Below the pieces are notes generated by a model. The model was not told the DNA's origin. It did no database searches and worked only from the letters and a program-made list of their open reading frames with translations. A DNA stretch of 64,000 bases from Myxococcales bacterium (GTDB lineage Bacteria > Myxococcota > UBA727 > JABDBI01): NCBI GenBank assembly GCA_023898405.1, contig CP060221.1, forward strand, positions 1,565,501-1,629,500, given 5' to 3'. Shown here one piece after another: positions 45,097 to 53,255 of the stretch (position 1 is the first letter of the stretch; every line of letters starts with the position of its first letter). A program made the translations under genes and the position numbers.

Positions 45097-45657
45097 CTAA
45101 CAGGTAGAGTGAAAAAAGGCGCCGACGTTTTTACCTTCTTTAAGCAACTTATTGTAAAGTTCAGCGGCATCTCTGGTAAATGCCACATGCACTTTGATGC
45201 CTTTGCTAAGAGCCGCATCTATAGTTTTTTGCGGCACCTGCAAAACACCCTCCATGCCGCGGCTAAAAATAATATCGCTGATATTTTGAATGCTTAAAAG
45301 CTGATCTAAAGCTTCAACTGTGATGCCAGGCTTATGATGAACATCTCCAATTTTCCAGTTCCACTCTTTAGAGCCCTGCCACCATACAATGGCGTCTTTA
45401 TAGGATTTTTTTCCCAAAGGGCTGCTTATTTCGATTAATCCCCAGTTTAAAGAACTTACGCAGCTATTTTTGATAGAGCTGCAATCAAAGTTCTGAAGCT
45501 GTCGTTGGTCGCTTCTGCTCTGATTGGGTCTGGCTAAATAGTTTACTTGATTATCATCCTTGATGGGCTGTTTGTTATTTGGGTTATCTGAAGAAGATGG
45601 TTTTTCATTGCTACATGAGACAATAAAAAGTATTGATAATAAGTTAATTAATTTCAT
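45097..45657 (-). CDS. Predicted lipoprotein with a Mth938-like domain
   Basis: From the ATG at 45657 the protein has 186 residues with lipobox FIVSC. After a Ser/Asn/Pro-rich linker the C-terminal part resembles the Mth938/AAMDC (DUF498) fold: WGLIEISSPLG, WNWKIGDVHHKPGITVEAL, ISDIIFSRGMEGVLQVP, KGIKVHVAFTRDAAELYNKL, and the ending KNVGAFFHSTC. Relatives of this domain are usually cytoplasmic or, in eukaryotes, mitochondrial. A lipid-anchored version is unusual. Function unknown. Confidence 0.8.
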   Translation of the reverse strand: MKLINLLSILFIVSCSNEKPSSSDNPNNKQPIKDDNQVNYLARPNQSRSDQRQLQNFDCSSIKNSCVSSLNWGLIEISSPLGKKSYKDAIVWWQGSKEWNWKIGDVHHKPGITVEALDQLLSIQNISDIIFSRGMEGVLQVPQKTIDAALSKGIKVHVAFTRDAAELYNKLLKEGKNVGAFFHSTC

Positions 45658-45900
45658 TAATTTTATCCTAAATTTTGTTTGATGTATAAACGTTAGTAGT
45701 ATTGTATCACTCATGTTTTTCTTAGCAATCCCTGTTTTTTAGTTGTTCATAAAAGAGATTATTAATATTGTTGTGAAATAAATTAGAAAAATTTTAAACC
45801 GCTTTCTAGTCAACTATTTGTGAAACAGTTTCTAAACCCGCTTGGTTGTGAACACTGTTAAGAGTATGAACTACTTGCTTACTATTTTTTTGGTTTACTC

Positions 45901-46590
45901 ATGGCATTTATAGTTGCGATCGATGGTCCTGCCGGAACGGGCAAAAGTTCTGTAGCTCGTTTGGTGGCAAAAAAATTAAATTTTATTTATGTGGATACGG
46001 GAGCGATTTATCGAGCTCTTGCTGTGCTTGCTATTCAGCACGGAATAGATGCTTACGATGAGCAAGGGCTGGCAAATTTGACTTGTCACTTAAAGTTGGC
46101 CATCGATGAAAAAAATGCATGTACCCAGATTTTACTCGATGGTCATAAAGTTGAGCGCGAACTTCGGCAAGAAAAAATTAGCGGCTTAGCGTCTGTTGTG
46201 AGTCAACATCAGCTGGTTCGAACTCAATTATTGCAGCTGCAAAGGGATGTGGTGACTCACATTAAAGGCGGTGCAATCTATGAGGGACGAGATATTGGTA
46301 CGGTAGTATTTCCCAAAGCGGGATTAAAAATTTTTATTACGGCCAACTCTAAGACTCGCGCTATGAGGCGTTTTGAAGAAATTCAAAAAATGCACAAAGA
46401 AGTGAGCTTTGATGAAATCCTTGAGTCCATTGAAAAACGTGATGAGCGCGATAAAAATCGCATGGCGGCACCCATGCAAAAAGCGCATGATGCCAAAGTT
46501 ATTGATACATCGCACATGACGATACAAGAAGTGTGTGACAAAACCATTGAGCTTGTGAATGAAGCTCAAAAAAATTATCAGGAAGGCTAG
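45901..46590 (+). CDS. cmk: Cytidylate kinase
   Basis: Cmk phosphorylates CMP and dCMP. The P-loop AIDGPAGTGKSSVARLVAKKL starts at residue 6, followed by YVDTGAIYRALAVLA. AIYEGRDIGTVVFPKAGLKIFI and the late DTSHMTIQEV are typical. Length (229) is normal. It is followed after three bases by hisS, so the two are in one operon. The start has no clear Shine-Dalgarno sequence. Confidence 0.95.
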   Translation: MAFIVAIDGPAGTGKSSVARLVAKKLNFIYVDTGAIYRALAVLAIQHGIDAYDEQGLANLTCHLKLAIDEKNACTQILLDGHKVERELRQEKISGLASVVSQHQLVRTQLLQLQRDVVTHIKGGAIYEGRDIGTVVFPKAGLKIFITANSKTRAMRRFEEIQKMHKEVSFDEILESIEKRDERDKNRMAAPMQKAHDAKVIDTSHMTIQEVCDKTIELVNEAQKNYQEG

Positions 46591-46593
46591 GTT

Positions 46594-47865
46594 ATGGTAG
46601 TTGCCAAAGCAGTGAGAGGAATGAATGATTTGTTTCCCAAAGAGCTTCATCTTTGGCAAAAAATTGAAGATGCAATCAAGTCCATCTTTCCTCTTTATGC
46701 TTACCAAGAAATTCGCACTCCCATTTTAGAAGATCTTGCTTTGTTTAAACGAGGCATTGGTGAAACTACCGATATCGTAGAAAAAGAAATGTTTATCGTT
46801 CCTGATGGTGATCACACTTATTGTTTGCGACCAGAAAATACAGCAGCAGTAGTGCGTGCTTTGATCGAGCGTGGTGGTATCAGTGCCGATAGTCAGGAAA
46901 AACTTTATTATATTGGGCCGATGTTTCGCAAAGAACGACCGCAAAAGGGGCGGCTGCGACAGTTTCATCAATATGGCATTGAATTATTCGGAGTGAGTGA
47001 GCCTGCAGCCGATGTTGAAATAATGGCTATGGTACAACATCTTTTCGATAGGCTTGGGCCAAAAAATATTGAGCTTAAAATAAATAGTCTCGGTACCAAT
47101 GAAGAGCGCAACAGCTATAAAATACACTTGAAAGACTATTTGACCGATAAAAAACTTTTGCTGTGCAATGACTGCCAAAGAAGGCTTGACCTTAATCCTT
47201 TACGTATTTTGGATTGCAAAAACGATGGCTGCAAAGAAATTATTAAGGATGCTCCTAAAAGTATTGATTCACTAGGAGTAGAATCGCGTACGCATTTCGA
47301 TCAGGTTTTGTTTGGACTCAGTGATATCAATATAAATTTTTCTATCGAGCACAATTTAGTTCGTGGTCTTGATTATTACAATCGAACAGTTTTTGAGTTT
47401 GTGGCTAAAGAGGGTTTAGGGGCACAAAATACCATCGCTGCCGGTGGTCGTTACGACGGATTATTTTTAACTTTGGGCAATAAAATTGATCTTCCCGCCA
47501 TTGGTTGTGCCGGCGGCATAGAGCGATTAGCGCTTTTGTTAGAAGATGGCGAAAGCAACAATGAAGGACCGAAAATTTCTTTGATAGGTGCAGACCAAGA
47601 TGGACAAAAAATTGTCAAATCTTTGGCTTATGCGCTTAGAAAAATGAATATTGCTGCTGATTTCCCTTTGCAGCCTAAGAGCATGAAAGCCATGATGCGT
47701 CGAGCGGATAAACTTAAGGCTTCTTTTGTTGCAGTTGTTGGCCAAGAGGAAATAAAAAATGGGCGTGTCAAAATTAAAGACATGAAGACTTCAGCAAGTA
47801 CAGAATTAAACTTAGAAGCCTATCAAATTGCGCACCATCTAGGAAATTCTATATCAGAGGAATAG
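46594..47865 (+). CDS. hisS: Histidyl-tRNA synthetase
   Basis: HisS charges tRNA-His. The class II motifs are visible: motif 2 in YIGPMFRKERPQKGRLRQFHQYGIELFG, the histidine-specific LVRGLDYYNRTVFEF and GGRYDGL, and motif 3 GCAGGIERLALLL. Length (423) is normal. It begins three bases after cmk and is followed after one base by the acyltransferase-domain gene, so all three should be co-transcribed. Confidence 0.96.
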   Translation: MVVAKAVRGMNDLFPKELHLWQKIEDAIKSIFPLYAYQEIRTPILEDLALFKRGIGETTDIVEKEMFIVPDGDHTYCLRPENTAAVVRALIERGGISADSQEKLYYIGPMFRKERPQKGRLRQFHQYGIELFGVSEPAADVEIMAMVQHLFDRLGPKNIELKINSLGTNEERNSYKIHLKDYLTDKKLLLCNDCQRRLDLNPLRILDCKNDGCKEIIKDAPKSIDSLGVESRTHFDQVLFGLSDININFSIEHNLVRGLDYYNRTVFEFVAKEGLGAQNTIAAGGRYDGLFLTLGNKIDLPAIGCAGGIERLALLLEDGESNNEGPKISLIGADQDGQKIVKSLAYALRKMNIAADFPLQPKSMKAMMRRADKLKASFVAVVGQEEIKNGRVKIKDMKTSASTELNLEAYQIAHHLGNSISEE

Positions 47866-47866
47866 C

Positions 47867-48739
47867 ATGACATATCACACCTCACTCAGACGAAAAATAG
47901 CCATTGCCACATGGTCGTCCCCTAAAGAGGGTAATATCTATGGCAAGATGTGCATCGATATGGGAAATGCGCTCAAATATATTCAGTATTTGCGAGCAAC
48001 TACCAATGAAAAAATTACGGTCACTCATTTGGTAGGACGCGCTACTGGCCTGGCCTTTTCTCAGTGTCCAGATTTAAATGGTCGAATATTTTTTGGGCGC
48101 TATTATCCTCATAAAACAGTTGACTTAGCTTTTTTGGTTGCTTTGGATGATGGAAAAGATCTTGCCAAATTTAAACTTCAAAAGGTGGATGAAAAAAATA
48201 CTGCAGCCATAGCTCGCGAGCTCAAACAGGGTGCGCTCAAACTCCGTTCAGGAGATGATAACGAATTTGAGAAATCCAAAAAGTTAATTCAAAGAATGCC
48301 TACGTGGATGGTGCGCTTTGTGCTATGGCTTTCTGGTTATATCACGGGTGCAGCAGGGCTCAATGTTGGATTCTTGGGACTACAAAAATTTCCTTTTGGA
48401 TCGTGTGTTATTACAAGTGTAGGAATGTTTGGTATCGATGAAGGCTATGCTCCACCAACACCTTTTGCTAGAGTCCCCGTTTATTTGGCCATACCAGAAA
48501 TTAAAAAACGCCCTGTGGTTATCAATGATGAAATTGTTATTCGTCCGATGTTGGATCTGACAGCGACCATCGATCACCGCTTTATGGATGGTTTTCGCGC
48601 AGCGCAAATTACCAAAATGATACGAGGCGGTTTAGAAAAACCATGGGAAATGGATGGCGTAGAAGAATCTGCAGTTTTAGAAACTTTGTATGAACTTGAA
48701 CGATCAAAAAAACAAGTTTCGAGAGACTCGCTTGTCTAA
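47867..48739 (+). CDS. Stand-alone E2-type acyltransferase domain protein
   Basis: The 290-residue protein matches the catalytic domain of 2-oxo acid dehydrogenase E2 enzymes and chloramphenicol acetyltransferase. Signs are RKIAIATW at the start, VGRATGLAF, VITSVGMFGID in place of the usual SNxG motif region, and the active-site TATIDHRFMDGFRAA (DHRxxDG). There is no lipoyl domain and no peripheral-subunit-binding domain, so it is not a normal E2. It may acylate a small molecule or a protein. A hydrophobic stretch near residues 145-165 (WMVRFVLWLSGYITGA) may touch the membrane. It is co-transcribed with hisS. Confidence 0.85.
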   Translation: MTYHTSLRRKIAIATWSSPKEGNIYGKMCIDMGNALKYIQYLRATTNEKITVTHLVGRATGLAFSQCPDLNGRIFFGRYYPHKTVDLAFLVALDDGKDLAKFKLQKVDEKNTAAIARELKQGALKLRSGDDNEFEKSKKLIQRMPTWMVRFVLWLSGYITGAAGLNVGFLGLQKFPFGSCVITSVGMFGIDEGYAPPTPFARVPVYLAIPEIKKRPVVINDEIVIRPMLDLTATIDHRFMDGFRAAQITKMIRGGLEKPWEMDGVEESAVLETLYELERSKKQVSRDSLV

Positions 48740-48779
48740 AAAACTTTTATAAAATTATTGATGGTTTTACTTAAGAAGG

Positions 48780-48860
48780 AAATTGATTACATAATTTTTC
48801 TGACCAAGTCCTTGTTTCGGCTGCGGGATAGTTCGAAAAAATATCCAAAAAATTTTCTAG
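48780..48860. repeat. Second copy of the hairpin-loop element
   Basis: Bases 48806-48835 match the loop of the hairpin at 7675-7771 at 22 of 30 positions (AAGTCCTTG..., GCTGCGGG, GTTC). On both sides weak complementary arms remain (about 15 of 20 positions). The loop is better kept than the arms. It sits in the 270-base gap before fabD. Confidence 0.5.
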
Positions 48861-49012
48861 TTGACTTGTTAAATTTTTTGAAAAAGGTCTTTTGAACCGC
48901 AAAAAATTAATAGGTATTGACCGGGCAATGCCATTTTGCGACAAAGTCCGAGAATACAATTAAAACCTTGCATGGGCGGCATCATAGAGCTTTCGTGTGT
49001 AAGAGGGTTTTT

Positions 49013-49948
49013 ATGAATTTGTGCTTACTATTTCCTGGTCAGGGCTCACAATATGTGGGAATGGGATCTGGACTTTTTAATACTGAATTAGGAATATTGC
49101 TGTTGAAAGAGGCGGAGGATACATTGTCCCTTCGTCTAAGTTCAATAATGCAAAGTGGTTCCCAAGAAGAACTTACCCGAACAGCTATTGCCCAGCCCGC
49201 TATACTTTTGCATTCGGTATCGGCTTTTTTGCATTTTAAATCCCGTTACAATCTAAATATCGACTGTGCCGTTGGTCATTCCTTGGGAGAATACAGTGCT
49301 TTAGTTGCAGCAGGAGTAGTGAATTTTTCCGATGCCATCAGGGCTGTCCATGTGCGCGGAACACTTATGCAAGAAGCTGTTCCTCAGGGCCAAGGGGCGA
49401 TGGCCGCAATTTTGGGATTAGAAGTTGATAAAATTTGTAGTATTGTTCAAGAACACAGTGAAAAAACTGATGATGAGTATGCTGCTTGTGCCAATTTCAA
49501 TGGACCTTTACAAACAGTTATTGCAGGCACTAAAGAAGGTGTGCAGAAAGTTTGTGAAAAATTAAAAGCAGCAGGGGCCAAGAGAGTTGTTGAGCTGATG
49601 GTGAGTGCGCCTTTTCATTGTGCGTTGATGAAACCAGTGCAACAACGTATGACCGCGGTGCTCGATGGAATTAAATTCTCTGATGCGCAATTTCCTGTTG
49701 TTTCTAATGTTTCTGCCCAGCCTGAAAAAGCAAAAGAGAGAATTAAATCATTGCTTATTGAGCAGATTATAAGTCCCGTGAGATTCAGTGAATGTATTGC
49801 CACAGCATCACAGCTTAATGCCCACAACAAAACTTTTATCGAATTTGGTCCTAAAAATACTCTGTCAGGAATTGTCAAAAAAATAGATAAAGAAAGCCTT
49901 ATTTACAATATCGATAGCTTCAATGATTTAGAAACACTAAAATTTTAG
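49013..49948 (+). CDS. fabD: Malonyl-CoA:ACP transacylase
   Basis: FabD loads malonate onto ACP for fatty acid synthesis. The ATG at 49013, with AAGAGGG before it, gives 311 residues. CLLFPGQGSQYVGMG at the start, the nucleophile in GHSLGEYSALVA, and VSAPFHCALM with the catalytic His are present. It is the first gene of the fab cluster fabD-fabG-acpP-fabF. Confidence 0.95.
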   Translation: MNLCLLFPGQGSQYVGMGSGLFNTELGILLLKEAEDTLSLRLSSIMQSGSQEELTRTAIAQPAILLHSVSAFLHFKSRYNLNIDCAVGHSLGEYSALVAAGVVNFSDAIRAVHVRGTLMQEAVPQGQGAMAAILGLEVDKICSIVQEHSEKTDDEYAACANFNGPLQTVIAGTKEGVQKVCEKLKAAGAKRVVELMVSAPFHCALMKPVQQRMTAVLDGIKFSDAQFPVVSNVSAQPEKAKERIKSLLIEQIISPVRFSECIATASQLNAHNKTFIEFGPKNTLSGIVKKIDKESLIYNIDSFNDLETLKF

Positions 49949-49957
49949 AGGTTGACT

Positions 49958-50701
49958 ATGAGTCTGGATTCTAAGGTTGCTCTGGTGACTGGGGCAAGTC
50001 GAGGTATTGGCCGTGCAGTAGCAATCAAACTTGCTCAGTGTGGAGCGAATGTTATTGTTAACTACGCTAACAACAAAACTCAGGCGGATGAGACTCTTGC
50101 TTTGATGGGTGCTCATCAAAAAAAATCTTGTTCGATGGGTTTTGATGTTTCAGATGAGACAGCGGTAGAAAAAAGTATTGAGGCCATAAAAAATGATTTC
50201 GGATCCATTGATATCCTGGTCAACAATGCCGGGATTGCTGTTGATGGATTGATCATGCGGCTTAAATCTGAAGATTTTGAACGCCAAATCAATATCAACT
50301 TGAAAGGTGCATTTAACTGCACTAAGGCATGCAGCAAATACATGATGAAAAATCGCTACGGGAAAATAGTCAATATTTCAAGCGTGGTGGGTCAAATGGG
50401 AAATGCCGGACAAAGCGTCTATGCTGCGGCCAAGGCTGGTTTGATCGGAATGACTAAATCTTTAGCAAGAGAATTGGCTTCCAGAAATATTTTAGTTAAT
50501 GCCGTAACCCCTGGTTATATTGCAACCGATATGACTAAAGATATTTTGCAAAAAGGCATGGAAAATGTCTTAGAGCAGATCCCATTAAAACGAGTGGGCT
50601 TGCCCCAAGATATTGCTAATGCGGTGGCTTTTTTAGTTTCCGATCAATCTGACTATATTACTGGTCAAGTGTTGTCGGTAAATGGTGGACTTTATATTTA
50701 A
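49958..50701 (+). CDS. fabG: 3-oxoacyl-ACP reductase
   Basis: FabG reduces 3-oxoacyl-ACP with NADPH. The SDR fold shows VALVTGASRGIGRAVA, LVNNAGIAVDG, the catalytic Ser in NISSVVGQMG, and YAAAKAGLIG, ending in QVLSVNGGLYI. The ATG at 49958 has GAGG at good spacing and is preferred to a TTG two codons before. It follows fabD by nine bases and precedes acpP by 21. Confidence 0.95.
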   Translation: MSLDSKVALVTGASRGIGRAVAIKLAQCGANVIVNYANNKTQADETLALMGAHQKKSCSMGFDVSDETAVEKSIEAIKNDFGSIDILVNNAGIAVDGLIMRLKSEDFERQININLKGAFNCTKACSKYMMKNRYGKIVNISSVVGQMGNAGQSVYAAAKAGLIGMTKSLARELASRNILVNAVTPGYIATDMTKDILQKGMENVLEQIPLKRVGLPQDIANAVAFLVSDQSDYITGQVLSVNGGLYI

Positions 50702-50722
50702 ATTATAAAAAGGAGAGACGTA

Positions 50723-50959
50723 ATGTCACAGGCTATTGAAGAAAGAGTTTGCAGTATTATTTCAGATCAGTTGGGAGTTTCAGAAGAACAAATCAAACCT
50801 GATGCGAAGTTTATCGAAGATCTCGGTGCTGATTCTTTGGATATTGTAGAACTTATCATGGCAATGGAAGAAGAGTTTGAAACGGAAATTCCAGATGAAG
50901 AAGCCGAAAAAATTCGCACGGTCAATGATGTAATTGCTTATTTAAAAAACAATCTTTAA
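50723..50959 (+). CDS. acpP: Acyl carrier protein
   Basis: The 78-residue acidic protein carries the phosphopantetheine site in [13 protein letters not shown], with Ser37 as the attachment residue. KVCSII-type N-terminal helix ([14 protein letters not shown]) and the ending [12 protein letters not shown] are typical. AAGGAGAG before the ATG is a strong ribosome binding site, as expected for this abundant protein. It carries growing acyl chains between FabD, FabG and FabF. Confidence 0.97.
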   Translation: MSQAIEERVCSIISDQLGVSEEQIKPDAKFIEDLGADSLDIVELIMAMEEEFETEIPDEEAEKIRTVNDVIAYLKNNL

Positions 50960-51049
50960 TAATTGATTTGTCATTGTGGTTATCGCAATGACGCTCGATC
51001 TGTCATAATACTCGTCTTGATGGCGAGATTTTTTATTAGGAGCCAAATG

Positions 51050-52315
51050 ATGACTCGACGAGTGGTAGTGACTGGCCTTGGAGTATTATGTCCGGTGGGC
51101 AATACTGTAGAAGAAAGTTGGACAGCTTTGCTCGAAGGAAAAAGTGGTATCAACACAATCCATGCATGGGCTGAAAATAAATGGGCAAATGAAAACTTAG
51201 GTGTCACCATAGGTGGTGAAGTAAAAAATTTTGATCCTGCAAATTTTATCGAGCCTAAAAAAGATATTCGCCGCATGGGGCGTTTCATTCATTTGGCTAT
51301 GGCCGCAAGTCAAGAAGCCTGGCGCATGGCTCAGCTTCCGGACAAGCTTGACGATGAAATGGGTAATCGTGCAGGTTGTGTTTTGGGTGTTGGCATGATC
51401 GGAATGGAAGTTTTTACCGACAACTACGATGCTCTTCTTGAAAAGGGACCAAGAAGAGTTTCGCCTTTTTTTATTCCTGGCACCATATCCAATCTTGCAC
51501 CAGGACAAATAGCCATTCGGCGTAATCTGCGCCTTGATAATTGGAGCGTGGTTTCAGCGTGCGCTTCAGGTACACACGCCATTGGTGAAGCATTTTCTCA
51601 CATAAAGTATGGTCGTGCAGATTTAATGCTGTGTGGCGGCGCCGAAAGCGCTCTTCACCCTATGTCTGCAGCTGGTTTTAATTCCATGCATGCATTGTGT
51701 TCTAGCAAAAATGATCAACCTAAAAAAGCAAGTCGTCCCTTTGATAAAACGAGAGATGGTTTTGTGATGGGAGAAGGAGCAGGCATTTTTATTCTGGAAG
51801 AGCTTGAGCATGCAAAAAAACGCAATGCACCGATTATCGCAGAATTAGTTGGCTATGGATCGACATGCGATGCACATCATATCACAGCTCCTTCCGAAAA
51901 TGGCGAAGGCGCACAGCGAGCGATAAGGCAGGCATTAGCGTGCGCGAATCTTTCTCCTAAGGATATAAGCTACATCAATGCTCACGGAACAAGTACGCCT
52001 TTAAATGATAAGTATGAAACAATCGCTATCAAAAGTGTATTTGGCGATCATGCTTATCAGGTGCCTGTTTCATCTACCAAATCCATGACAGGCCACTTAT
52101 TGGGGGCTGCGGGAGGTGTTGAAGGTGTCTTTAGCGCTATGGCTATTAAAACCGATATGATGCCTCCTACCATTAATTTGGAATACCCAGATCCTCAGTG
52201 TGATCTTGATTACATTCCTAATAAGGCAAGAACAGGCACGGTAGAAGTTGCCATGTCTAATTCTTTTGGATTTGGCGGAGCTAATGCGGTTATTATTTTG
52301 AGAAAATATCGCTGA
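51050..52315 (+). CDS. fabF: 3-oxoacyl-ACP synthase II
   Basis: FabF condenses malonyl-ACP with acyl-ACP. The ATG at 51050 (a second ATG lies just before, at 51047) follows TAGGAG and gives 421 residues. RRVVVTGLGVLCPVGN is the typical start, and the catalytic residues are Cys in VSACASGTHAIGEA, His in NAHGTSTPLND, and His with Lys in SSTKSMTGHLLGAAGG. It ends the fab cluster. No fabH, plsX or fabZ is in the window. Confidence 0.96.
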   Translation: MTRRVVVTGLGVLCPVGNTVEESWTALLEGKSGINTIHAWAENKWANENLGVTIGGEVKNFDPANFIEPKKDIRRMGRFIHLAMAASQEAWRMAQLPDKLDDEMGNRAGCVLGVGMIGMEVFTDNYDALLEKGPRRVSPFFIPGTISNLAPGQIAIRRNLRLDNWSVVSACASGTHAIGEAFSHIKYGRADLMLCGGAESALHPMSAAGFNSMHALCSSKNDQPKKASRPFDKTRDGFVMGEGAGIFILEELEHAKKRNAPIIAELVGYGSTCDAHHITAPSENGEGAQRAIRQALACANLSPKDISYINAHGTSTPLNDKYETIAIKSVFGDHAYQVPVSSTKSMTGHLLGAAGGVEGVFSAMAIKTDMMPPTINLEYPDPQCDLDYIPNKARTGTVEVAMSNSFGFGGANAVIILRKYR

Positions 52316-52566
52316 AAAAAAATAGAGTAACAGCTCATAAAAATTATAGCAATAATGAAAACACTTATTTGGTTGGCAGTTAGTGGCATTACTACTAGCC
52401 AATCAGGTGATTTATAAAGTTGGTATTACACGCTCATCCTGTTGTTTTCTTATCAATTAGTAAGAAATTAACAATTAAATTTATGGACGGCGCGCTATTC
52501 TATGAGAATTCTTAGCTTGCATTGCAAGCTAATTAAGTAAGTTAAATAAAATTCGTGAGGAAATAG

Positions 52567-53223
52567 ATGCGCCATTCTTTTTCACTATTCGTTTTGATGT
52601 TTTTAGAAGTTCATTTTTTATCAACCGGTGGACATGCCTCAAAACCAAAACAGGAAAATTTACAAGCGGCTCTTAATTATATGGAAGAAAATGCGACTGA
52701 AGGAATCTACCGACAGTCAGGGCGGCACGACATTGAAAAGAAGTATCTTGCCAAACTCAAAAAGCATTCATTCAAGATCAAAAAATTCAAACCAATAGAC
52801 CTTTTTGCACTTGCCACTGCGGTTAAGCAATATGTTTTAGTGAGCGAATTCATTAAATATGAACTCTTTGATTCATGTTTGGAAGCAGCGAAAGAGGACA
52901 TTTCTAAAATTGCTGGAGAAACACAATTTGGAAGGTTCATGGTGAGAGATTTATTACCGAGCTTAGAAACAGCTAAAAAACCACTGTTTAAGCAAATTTT
53001 TAAACATTTGCACCATCTATTGTTTAAATCGAATATGACAAAAATGGATGCAATGAATTTGGGGATTGTGTTCGGCCCAAATTTCTTTCCAGCAAGAGCA
53101 AGTCCAGACAACGAAAATTTTAGAGCTGCTGATCTGGCACAGTTTCAAACTCCATTCAATGAGTTTGTGGAAAAAGCCATTTTAACTTATCCACTTTGGG
53201 ATTCCTTGGGCAAACAGCTGTGA
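52567..53223 (+). CDS. Secreted RhoGAP-domain-like protein
   Basis: The 218-residue protein has a hydrophobic N-terminus (SFSLFVLMFLEVHFLSTGGHA), likely a signal peptide. The rest resembles a eukaryotic RhoGAP domain. ALNYMEENATEGIYRQSG (residues 35-52) contains the arginine finger Arg49 of the GIFRxSG motif; Lys87 lies in the position of the conserved VLKxFL helix; and MTKMDAMNLGIVFGPNFFPA (157-176) matches NKM..NLAVVFGPNL, with the key Asn164. Eukaryotic proteins of this type speed up GTP hydrolysis by Rho, Rac and Cdc42. A free-living bacterium has no such GTPases, so a host-cell target is likely. GAGG lies before the ATG. It is a single gene. Confidence 0.8.
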   Translation: MRHSFSLFVLMFLEVHFLSTGGHASKPKQENLQAALNYMEENATEGIYRQSGRHDIEKKYLAKLKKHSFKIKKFKPIDLFALATAVKQYVLVSEFIKYELFDSCLEAAKEDISKIAGETQFGRFMVRDLLPSLETAKKPLFKQIFKHLHHLLFKSNMTKMDAMNLGIVFGPNFFPARASPDNENFRAADLAQFQTPFNEFVEKAILTYPLWDSLGKQL

Positions 53224-53255
53224 AAATATTTTTTGCTCGAGTGATTTTGCCTGCC

